From NCBI RefSeq assembly GCF_024343615.1, contig NZ_RJUB01000143.1, positions 31,057 through 95,056 on the forward strand: a DNA stretch of 64,000 nt. The letters are read 5' to 3'. The DNA comes from Ferruginibacter sp. HRS2-29. GTDB taxonomy: Bacteria > Bacteroidota > Bacteroidia > Chitinophagales > Chitinophagaceae. Positions within the stretch are counted from its first letter, which is position 1, and each line of letters opens with the position of its first letter. The notes under the pieces were generated by a model, which was given only the letters and a program-made list of their open reading frames with translations, made no database searches and was not told where the DNA came from. Below, one piece after another: positions 38,905-45,781 of the stretch. The translations under genes were made by a program, and so were the position numbers.

Positions 38905-39979
38905 TCAGCTTTTTCGATATAATCAATGATAGATATTCTTCCAACCCTTCCTTCACCGTATTTATCACCAGGTTTCTAAACGCAGCAGGAGTTTTATCCA
39001 CCTGCGCCGTTTCAAGATCCTTATAATAATTACTCCGGCTGGAAAGATCACCCTTCAGGTTCGCAATAAAATATCCATTTCGCATAAGAATCAGGTTCAT
39101 CAGCAACCTGCTGGTTCTGCCATTGCCATCGATGAACGGATGGATACCTGCCAGCATCCAATGAATATCGGCTGCGAGCAAAACAGGATGCAGGGTATTT
39201 TTATGGGCATTGTAATAGCGTAAAAGCTTTTGCATTTCGGGGGCTACTTCATAATGCGCCACTGGAATATGCCTGCTGCCGGTGATACGCACATCAGACC
39301 GGCGGTATTGCCCCGCGTTTTCTTTATCGATTGTTTTCAATACCAGGTAATGCAGTTCTTTGATCAGCCGTTCGGTAATATCCGTTTTTGAACGTGCCAC
39401 ATCCTGGATATACTCCAATGCCTCTGAATGGTTGATAACTTCGAGATGTTCCCGCATAGATTTGCCGGCAATGGTAATGCCTTTATTTACCACCAGCGCC
39501 GTTTCCTGCAGCGACAGTGTATTGCCTTCTATCCGGTTGCTTTCGTATGTATAATTGATATTAAAATGTTCATGAAGTTTTTTTAACTGGGTTTCATTTA
39601 AAGGATGATTTTTTTTGATCGCCTTTTTTAATGCATCCAATTCCTGGAGGAGTTTTTTAATATCTTTTCCAAGAACAACTTTTGCACTTTTAATATACAC
39701 GGTCATCTTTTCTTCCACAAACGACAATACATCGCCTGCTTCAGGATATGCCTTGAGTTGTTCAAAGATCTTTTCGGCAAGCCAGTATTTTTTAAGCTCG
39801 GAAATCCCCATGCCTAAGATCATGGCCATTTGCTCAAGATTTTTTTCCGCAGGCAGGCGTTCGCCCTTTTCATAACGGCTCCACAGGGTGCTGTCAATCT
39901 GCATCTGGTGAGCAATATCTTTTATCAGGAGATTTTTTTTCAGGCGGCGGTCTTTGATGATCTCATGCAGCGTTTCCAT
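38897..39979 (-). CDS. Fic-family protein with N-terminal XRE helix-turn-helix
   Basis: A 360-residue protein. Residues 1-60 are an XRE-type helix-turn-helix (LLIKDIAHQMQIDSTLWSRY). The Fic domain carries the full active motif HPFIDGNGRTSR at 280-291, which transfers AMP from ATP to a protein hydroxyl. An inhibitory motif SNRIEGN ([S/T]xxxEGN) at 147-153, before the Fic core, predicts an autoinhibited enzyme. The regulator-Fic fusion is common in chromosomal Fic proteins of Bacteroidota. It stands alone, enclosed by two inverted foldback copies, and its last codons lie inside one of them. Confidence 0.9.
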   Translation of the reverse strand: METLHEIIKDRRLKKNLLIKDIAHQMQIDSTLWSRYEKGERLPAEKNLEQMAMILGMGISELKKYWLAEKIFEQLKAYPEAGDVLSFVEEKMTVYIKSAKVVLGKDIKKLLQELDALKKAIKKNHPLNETQLKKLHEHFNINYTYESNRIEGNTLSLQETALVVNKGITIAGKSMREHLEVINHSEALEYIQDVARSKTDITERLIKELHYLVLKTIDKENAGQYRRSDVRITGSRHIPVAHYEVAPEMQKLLRYYNAHKNTLHPVLLAADIHWMLAGIHPFIDGNGRTSRLLMNLILMRNGYFIANLKGDLSSRSNYYKDLETAQVDKTPAAFRNLVINTVKEGLEEYLSLIISKKLKK

Positions 39980-40046
39980 AATGACTAAAATTTACCTGAC
40001 AAATTTAGTCATTAATTTAGATACTACCTACAAAAGAAAAAGAAAA

Positions 40047-40207
40047 ATCGCTGATTAAAAAGGGATGAAAGGATTCCGCAGATTGTTTTGCATTGCAAAA
40101 CTAAAATGCAGTTTATAAGATGTCAACTTCTCTTATAAACTGCATTTTAATTTTTACGAAGTAAAAATAATCTGTGCAATCCCCTTCATCCCTTTTTAAT
40201 CTGCGAT
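40047..40207. repeat. Foldback element B upstream of the fic gene
   Basis: Arms ATCGCTGATTAAAAAGGGAT... (40047-40075) and ...CCCTTTTTAATCTGCGAT (40178-40207) pair closely. The centre ATGCAGTTTATAAGA... repeats that of element A. The order of the inner TTTTGCATTGCAAAA and TTTTTACGAAGTAAAAA hairpins is reversed relative to A, hence inverted orientation. A short tandem TTCTTAA run follows at 40233-40263. Confidence 0.8.
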
Positions 40208-40264
40208 CCCCTTTCGCTCCGGTCTCGCCGCCATTCTTAATTCTTAATTCTTAATTCTTAATTC

Positions 40265-41899
40265 TCAATTGACCTCCTCCAGTACCTTCCCTACGCTCGC
40301 GTTTGGCATTTGTATCTGCAGTTTCGCGGCCACTGTTGGCGCAATATCCGTCATGTAAGTAGTGCGGTTAGATTTGCCATGCCTGATCCCCCAGCCATAA
40401 AACAGCAACGGTATATGCGAATCGTACGGGTTCCACAAACCATGCGTAGTGCCTTTATTGTAGCCATCAAAATACCCGGGGCGAACGAGGAATTGTATAT
40501 CGCCGCTGCGGCTTGGATTGTACCCGTTGATCACCATAGTCTTGATAGGTTCAGGTAATGCAGTACTGTTAGCATCCGTCGTTTCAAAAACGGTTGTGAT
40601 AAATGGCTTCGATCTTAATCTTTTCAGGACGAACTTTTTCACCGCTTTTACATCGATGCCTTTGGCTTCCATGCTATCGGTATTGAGGTCCAGCTGGTAA
40701 TTCTGCAGGTTCATGATGGAGTTGGCAAACCCGAAACTATCGCTGATGGCTTTATTCAGCTCTGTGCGGAAACCTTCATCCGAAAAAGTTCCGGCAGGTA
40801 TATTGTGTTCTTTCAGAAAACCGGGAACATGCGCTGCACCGTGATCGGCGGTAAGGAACACCAGGTAATTTCCTTTGCCCACTTTATTATCGAGGTAGGT
40901 AAGGAAATCGGCAATGTCCTTATCAAGTCTCAGGTATGTATCTTCGGCTTCAATGGAATTTGGCCCGAAAGTATGCCCCATGTAATCGGTAGAAGAAATG
41001 CTCAGCGCCAGGAAATCCGTTACGCTGCCGGCGCCCAGTTTTTCATTTACGATCGCTTCTTTGGCAAACTCAAAAGAAAGCGTTGCTCCCGATGGGGTAT
41101 ATTTAATAGCGAGATATTTTTGCGTGGTGATGGCAGATAATTTATGCGGGAATGTATTTGTCTTTTCCCCGGGGATACTGCCTTCATATTCTTTATCATC
41201 CGCAGTGCTCAAGGTATAGGTATTGATCGGGTACAACGTATTCCAATCCGTTTTCATCAGTTCTGCTCCCCTATCCCTGGCATTGAAGTCGCTTACCCAT
41301 TTCGGCAATTCTTTCATATAAAAAGTACTGCTGATCCATTTACCGGTTTTTTCTTCGTACCAGTAAGCCGCATTGGCCGACTGTCCGGCCGGTAATATCG
41401 CTCCCCTGTCTTTCAAAGAAATGCCGATCACTTTGCTTTGAAAATTATTGCTCAGTCGCAATTCGTCCGTCACTGTGGTTGCCCAGCAGTTTCGCGGGCT
41501 CATTTTACCTGCCCAGTCGCTTACCCCAACGCCATCCACTGTGCTATCTTCGGTACAATACATGTTCTTTTTGATGCTTTTTTCAAACCAGTTATTGCCC
41601 ACAATACCATGAGTGGCCGGTACGCCCCCGGTGTAAATGGTAGTGTGCCCAACGGCCGTATATGTGGGCACGTAAGGGATAAACGTGTTTTCAAAGCTGA
41701 ACCCCTGTCCCAACATCCTCTTGAAACCACCCGTGCCATAGCGGGCCTGGAAGCGGTACAGGTAATCCCAGCGCATCTGGTCGATCACGAGCCCTACTAC
41801 CAGTTTTGGCTTTGCGGGAGCTGAAGATGGGGCATTTTTTTGAGCAAAAGCTACCGACCCTGTAAGCAGCAAGACGAAAAACAAAAATCTTTTATACAT
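40265..41899 (-). CDS. pafA: PafA-type alkaline phosphatase
   Basis: A 544-residue exported enzyme (signal MYKRFLFFVLLLTGSVAFAQ) of the alkaline phosphatase superfamily. It has metal-ligand Asp40 in LVIDQMRWDYL, a threonine nucleophile at about Thr81 in PTYTAVGHTTIYTG, then GNNW (Asn102), and the KDRGA motif (Lys163, Arg165) that contacts phosphate in PafA. Metal ligands also appear in STDYMGHTFGP, TADHGAAHVP and TTHGLWNPY. This set is specific to the threonine-using, phosphate-insensitive PafA branch rather than PhoA. It would free phosphate from monoesters in the periplasm. It is transcribed alone. Confidence 0.9.
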   Translation of the reverse strand: MYKRFLFFVLLLTGSVAFAQKNAPSSAPAKPKLVVGLVIDQMRWDYLYRFQARYGTGGFKRMLGQGFSFENTFIPYVPTYTAVGHTTIYTGGVPATHGIVGNNWFEKSIKKNMYCTEDSTVDGVGVSDWAGKMSPRNCWATTVTDELRLSNNFQSKVIGISLKDRGAILPAGQSANAAYWYEEKTGKWISSTFYMKELPKWVSDFNARDRGAELMKTDWNTLYPINTYTLSTADDKEYEGSIPGEKTNTFPHKLSAITTQKYLAIKYTPSGATLSFEFAKEAIVNEKLGAGSVTDFLALSISSTDYMGHTFGPNSIEAEDTYLRLDKDIADFLTYLDNKVGKGNYLVFLTADHGAAHVPGFLKEHNIPAGTFSDEGFRTELNKAISDSFGFANSIMNLQNYQLDLNTDSMEAKGIDVKAVKKFVLKRLRSKPFITTVFETTDANSTALPEPIKTMVINGYNPSRSGDIQFLVRPGYFDGYNKGTTHGLWNPYDSHIPLLFYGWGIRHGKSNRTTYMTDIAPTVAAKLQIQMPNASVGKVLEEVN

Positions 41900-41980
41900 G
41901 TAGCGTTATTTTTTACAAAGATAAAAGAAATCATGCCTTTGGCCGATGGGTACAGGTTAAGCCAGTGTTACCGATTATTT

Positions 41981-42038
41981 TGCCGGGAAGACGGGAAGAT
42001 GCAAAGCATTTACTCAACATCTTCCCGTCTTCCCGGCA
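41981..42038. repeat. Perfect 21-bp hairpin between divergent genes
   Basis: TGCCGGGAAGACGGGAAGAT plus one base at 41981-42001 is perfectly repeated in inverse at 42018-42038, with a 16-nt loop. It lies between the starts of pafA and the oxoamine synthase and has no T-run, so it is not an obvious terminator. A similar CTTCCCGTCTTCCCGGC word occurs near 61.9 kb. Confidence 0.8.
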
Positions 42039-42088
42039 CAATTTTTCTCGCTACCATCCTTATAAGCAGTCTTTTGCCCGTAAAACCT

Positions 42089-42096
42089 TATTTTTG
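42089..42096 (+). promoter_or_regulatory. Likely -7 box (TATTTTTG)
   Basis: An exact TAnnTTTG match 86 bp before the ATG of the oxoamine synthase gene, the only clear one in the gap; the -33 element is not obvious. Confidence 0.4.
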
Positions 42097-42182
42097 CAGC
42101 CTGTAAAAAAGCATGAAACCGGTTGTGGCTACGAGGTAGCACCGTTCCGGTAAATAAATTTTCTATTAAATACTTAAGAAAA

Positions 42183-43430
42183 ATGGATGTATTTGAAAAA
42201 CTAGTGAAGGACGGTGGCCCTATCGGCCAGCATATGGACAGGGCTCATGGATATTTTGCATTCCCCAAGCTGGAAGGCGAACTGGGCCCAAGGATGAAAT
42301 TCCGGGGGAAAGATATGATCGTATGGAGCCTGAATAACTATCTCGGGCTGGTAAATCATCCGCAGGTAAGGGCTATCGATACCAAAGCCGCGGAAATGTA
42401 TGGAATGGGCAACCCGATGGGCGCCCGTATGATGAGTGGGAATACCGAAAAACATGATGAGCTGGAACGTGTGCTCAGCAAATACACCAACCGCGAAGAT
42501 GCCATGTTGCTCAATTTCGGCTACCAGGGTATCATGAGCTGCATCGATGCCTTGGTAAACCGCAGGGATGTGATCGTGTACGATGCCGAAAGCCATGCCT
42601 GTATCGTAGATGGTATACGCCTTCACATGGGGCAGACATACGCCTTCAAACACAATGATATTGCCGATTGCGAAAAACAATTGGTGCGTGCACAAAAGAT
42701 CGCTGAAAAAAATGGCGGCGGTATCCTCGTGATCACCGAAGGGGTTTTTGGAATGGATGGTGAACAGGGTATCCTTAAAGAAATCGTGGAACTGAAGAAA
42801 AAATTCGAGATCCGTATATTGATCGACGATGCCCATGGGTTTGGCTACATGGGCCCAACCGGTGCCGGTGCCGATGAAGCACAGGGTGTACAGGATGGGA
42901 TCGATCTTTACTTCAGCACATTCGTAAAAAGCATGGGCAGCATCGGCGCGTTCATAGCCGGGCCTAAAAATGTATTGAAATACCTGCGTTACAATGTACG
43001 CAGCCAGATATTCGCCAAGAGCCTGCCCCTGCTCATTGTAGAAGGTATGCTAACCCGTATGCAGATGGTATTATCGATGCCGGAGCTCAGGGAAAAACTC
43101 TGGCACAATGTAAACCGCCTGCAGAGCGGGTTGAAAGAACGCGGTTTTGATATCGGCCATACCAACTCGCCGGTAACACCTATCTACATGAAAGGCGATG
43201 TGCCTGAAGCTACGCAGATGGTGATGGACCTGAGGGAAAATTATCATATTTTCTGCAGCATCGTAGTGTATCCTGTTATCCCGAAAGGTGATATCATTTA
43301 CAGGCTCATCCCTACAGCAGCGCACAGCGATGAAGATATCGACCTCACCCTGAAAGCATTTGAAGAAACGAAAAAGAAACTGGATGCGGGGCTATATAAA
43401 GCAGATGATATTCCGGATATGGCGGGGTAA
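42183..43430 (+). CDS. PLP-dependent alpha-oxoamine synthase (serine palmitoyltransferase or cysteate acyltransferase type)
   Basis: A 415-residue fold-type I PLP enzyme. Family marks are MVWSLNNYLGL-like substrate loop (VWSLNNYLGLVNHPQV), GARMMSGNTEKHDELE, IDDAHGFGYMGPTGAG and the PLP lysine Lys249 in STFVKSMGSIGAFIAG, which resembles the STFSKSLASIGGFI of serine palmitoyltransferases more than biotin or glycine ligases. It should join an amino acid to an acyl thioester, the first step of sphingolipid or, with cysteate, of sulfonolipid synthesis; both lipids occur in this phylum. The start at 42183 fits the family; the frame extends up to 42123 without support. Confidence 0.82.
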   Translation: MDVFEKLVKDGGPIGQHMDRAHGYFAFPKLEGELGPRMKFRGKDMIVWSLNNYLGLVNHPQVRAIDTKAAEMYGMGNPMGARMMSGNTEKHDELERVLSKYTNREDAMLLNFGYQGIMSCIDALVNRRDVIVYDAESHACIVDGIRLHMGQTYAFKHNDIADCEKQLVRAQKIAEKNGGGILVITEGVFGMDGEQGILKEIVELKKKFEIRILIDDAHGFGYMGPTGAGADEAQGVQDGIDLYFSTFVKSMGSIGAFIAGPKNVLKYLRYNVRSQIFAKSLPLLIVEGMLTRMQMVLSMPELREKLWHNVNRLQSGLKERGFDIGHTNSPVTPIYMKGDVPEATQMVMDLRENYHIFCSIVVYPVIPKGDIIYRLIPTAAHSDEDIDLTLKAFEETKKKLDAGLYKADDIPDMAG

Positions 43431-43442
43431 TGGATAATTTTA

Positions 43443-43530
43443 TAATGGATAATGGATAATGCCTTCTATTCGTAACAACTTTCTTTTTTGAAAGTTAGTG
43501 AAGATGGAAGGCATTATCCATTATCCATTA
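43443..43530. repeat. Foldback element with perfect 24-bp arms
   Basis: TAATGGATAATGGATAATGC plus four bases (43443-43466) and its inverse (43507-43530) enclose a second pair AACTTTC/GAAAGTT. It starts 12 bp after the synthase stop codon; GGATAAT words continue on both sides. It may fold into a terminator-like RNA but lacks a clean T tail. Confidence 0.75.
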
Positions 43531-43574
43531 TCCATTCTTCATTATACACTACCTTTAATCTATAAAAAACAACT

Positions 43575-43937
43575 ATGCGTTCATTTACTTTAGCCTTATT
43601 CATTTCCCTATGCGGATTTGCCGCAACCGCCCAGACTGCTGCAACACCAGCAGCAACTGCAACACATAAAATCACCAAACCCAAAGTGGTAGAAGCCGGC
43701 TGCGGCAGTTGCATCTTTCACATGAAAGATAAAGGCTGCAACCTTGCGGTAAAGATCGACGACAAGACCTATTTCGTGGATGGCGCTTCGCTCGATGATC
43801 TCGGCGATGCACACGCCGATGACGGTATGTGCAATGTGGCGAGGAAAGCGGAAGTAACAGGATCGGTGGTAAACGACCGGTTTGTTTCCACCAGCTTCAG
43901 GCTGCTTCCCGCGGAAAAGAAAAACCATAAGGACTGA
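43575..43937 (+). CDS. Small secreted cysteine protein, DUF6370-like
   Basis: A 120-residue protein with signal MRSFTLALFISLCGFAATAQ. The mature part has AGCGSCIFHMKDKGCNLAVK with cysteines 43, 46 and 55, then a DGASLDDLGDAHADDGMCNV segment with Cys86 and histidine/acidic residues. This pattern agrees with the DUF6370 family of Bacteroidota. Four cysteines suggest metal or disulfide chemistry, but no activity is established. Its stop codon overlaps the start of the next gene (TGATG), so the two are translationally coupled. Confidence 0.8.
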   Translation: MRSFTLALFISLCGFAATAQTAATPAATATHKITKPKVVEAGCGSCIFHMKDKGCNLAVKIDDKTYFVDGASLDDLGDAHADDGMCNVARKAEVTGSVVNDRFVSTSFRLLPAEKKNHKD

Positions 43938-44857
43938 TGCCAAAAAGATCTTTTTCCCTCCTTACTGGCGGTGATCATCCAACGCCGATGCAGGCGTGGC
44001 TGCCCGATACGGAGCCGGCCTGCATCCTGCACATCGTACATGGCATGGCGGAATATGCCGCACGGTATGAGCCCATCGCGGCGATGCTGGTGGCTGAAGG
44101 GATCGGGGTGTACGCACACGACAACCGGGCCCATGGCCCTTCCATACCAGCCGAAGATCTTGGTATTGGAGAAGAAGATTGGTTTTACAAACAGGTAGAA
44201 GATATCCGCCACATCGTTCAATACCTACGTACACAGCATCCCGGCAAAAAAATAATTTTGCTGGGGCATAGCATGGGTTCTTTTTTGAGCCAGCGCTTTT
44301 TTCAACTATATGGTAAAGAAATAGACGGCCTGGTATTATCCGCTTCTAATGGTAACGCAGACCCGCTCATGGGGATCGGTATCGGCGTGGCTTATCTCCA
44401 ATACAAACTGATGGGCAAAAGATACCGCAGCACCCTCATCGATACACTTTCATTCGGACAGTTCAACCGGGCATTCAGGCCCAACCGTACTACCAACGAC
44501 TGGCTCAGTCGCGATGAAAAGGAAGTAGATAAATATGTGGCCGATCCTCTTTGCGGATTTGTATGCAGCGCAGGTTTCTTTTATTATTTTTTTAAAGGCA
44601 TCAGGGATGCCTTTAAAAAAGAAAATATTCGTCAGATACCAACGGATATACCGGTGTACTGTTTCGGCGGCGATCAGGATCCCGTTGGGTTGAAAGGCAA
44701 AGGTTTTCTGGCGTTGATCAGCAAATGGAAAGCTGCCGGAGTAAAAGACATTACCTACGATCTTTATCCCGGCGGCAGGCATGAGATGTTGAACGAGCTC
44801 AACAGGGAGGAGGTTGTGCGTAATTTAGTTTCGTTTCTTTTCGCAAACCGCCCTTAA
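43937..44857 (+). CDS. Alpha/beta hydrolase, monoacylglycerol-lipase-like
   Basis: A 306-residue hydrolase of the Hydrolase_4 (serine aminopeptidase S33) type. The nucleophile elbow is GHSMGS with Ser112; the oxyanion HGMAEYAARYEPIA and YAHDNRAHGPS fit the lysophospholipase/monoacylglycerol lipase pattern; the acid is likely the Asp in FGGDQDPVG and the base the His in GGRHEMLNE. There is no signal peptide, so it is cytoplasmic. It is coupled to the preceding DUF6370-like gene by a 1-bp overlap. Confidence 0.88.
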   Translation: MPKRSFSLLTGGDHPTPMQAWLPDTEPACILHIVHGMAEYAARYEPIAAMLVAEGIGVYAHDNRAHGPSIPAEDLGIGEEDWFYKQVEDIRHIVQYLRTQHPGKKIILLGHSMGSFLSQRFFQLYGKEIDGLVLSASNGNADPLMGIGIGVAYLQYKLMGKRYRSTLIDTLSFGQFNRAFRPNRTTNDWLSRDEKEVDKYVADPLCGFVCSAGFFYYFFKGIRDAFKKENIRQIPTDIPVYCFGGDQDPVGLKGKGFLALISKWKAAGVKDITYDLYPGGRHEMLNELNREEVVRNLVSFLFANRP

Positions 44858-45130
44858 AGTTTCCAACCGCCGTCAGGGTCTGTGACCGCTGACGGCGGTT
44901 GGTGGCGGCTGACGGGGCATCGTCCTCGAAAAAGACGCCTGGAGGTTTTGAAAACCTCCAGGGTCTGCATTGGCTTCCGCCTTCGCAAGCAGGAAGACGC
45001 CCGGAGGTTTTGAAAACCTGCGGGGTCTTCAGGGCTTCGGCCTTCGCAAGCAGGAAGACGCCCGGAGGTTTTGAAAACCTCCGGGGTCTGGGTCTGCATT
45101 CGTAATTCGTAATTAATAATTCGTAATTGT
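44858..45130. repeat. Palindrome-bearing tandem repeats, no gene
   Basis: First a hairpin of CCGCCGTCAG/CTGACGGCGG (about 44870-44900). Then three copies of a 61-62 bp unit start at about 44934, 44996 and 45057; each has the palindrome GGAGGTTTTGAAAACCTSC flanked by GAAGACGCC and GGGTCT, and the first two continue into CCTTCGCAAGCAGGAA. An A/T-rich TAATTCGTAATT hairpin closes the region before the next gene. Confidence 0.75.
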
Positions 45131-45616
45131 ATGGAATATAAAGTTCCTCCCCAAACCACCATCGGCCACGTACATTTAAAAGTCTCCGATCTCCAACGCA
45201 GCATGGACTTCTATTGCGGCCTGCTGGGTTTTGAAGTAACTACGATGTATGGCCAACAGGCGGCGTTCATTTCCGCAGGAGGTTACCATCATCACATCGG
45301 GCTCAACACCTGGTATAGCAAAGATGCAGGCCCGGCGCCGGTTCACAGTGCCGGTTTGTTTCACACCGCCATCCTTTACCCTACCCGCAAAGACCTGGCA
45401 ACCATCTACAAAAGATTGCTGGATGCAAAATATCCCTTTACAGGATTTGCCGATCACGGTGTATCGGAAGCCTTGTACCTCAACGATCCCGATGGCAACG
45501 GCGTAGAACTTTACCGCGACCGCCCGAAGGAAGAATGGAAATATAATGAAGATGGCAGCATCGTGATGTATACCGAAGCGCTGGATACAGAAGGGTTGCT
45601 GGGTGAACTGGAATAA
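45131..45616 (+). CDS. VOC-family protein (glyoxalase/extradiol dioxygenase-like)
   Basis: A 161-residue protein with paired beta-alpha-beta-beta-beta modules. Metal-ligand positions are seen in TIGHVHLKVSDLQRSMDFYC (His), in AGLFHTAILYPTRKD (His) and in NDPDGNGVELYRDRP (Glu). This pattern is typical of catechol-2,3-dioxygenase or glyoxalase/bleomycin-resistance relatives. It has no signal peptide and stands alone between a repeat block and a T9SS gene. Substrate unknown. Confidence 0.85.
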   Translation: MEYKVPPQTTIGHVHLKVSDLQRSMDFYCGLLGFEVTTMYGQQAAFISAGGYHHHIGLNTWYSKDAGPAPVHSAGLFHTAILYPTRKDLATIYKRLLDAKYPFTGFADHGVSEALYLNDPDGNGVELYRDRPKEEWKYNEDGSIVMYTEALDTEGLLGELE

Positions 45617-45746
45617 GCGAATATTTCGCATCCTTTCACCCCGCTGATGATCACTGCATTGGTCCCTAACATTTCCTCAATGTTATTTTCCTGCTCATAA
45701 CCGGGGAAAAACACCGGTTTTTTACGGTGCTTTCACCAACAAACAT

Positions 45747-45754
45747 TAGTTTTG
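45747..45754 (+). promoter_or_regulatory. Likely -7 box (TAGTTTTG)
   Basis: An exact TAnnTTTG match 28 bp before the ATG at 45782, giving a leader of about 20 nt. Confidence 0.45.
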
Positions 45755-45781
45755 GCGGCTTATCACAACAGGTAAAACGCC

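Noticed and set aside
41840..42153. Plus-strand frames between pafA and the oxoamine synthase
   Set aside because: They run through the 21-bp hairpin and the pafA start region and show no protein character.
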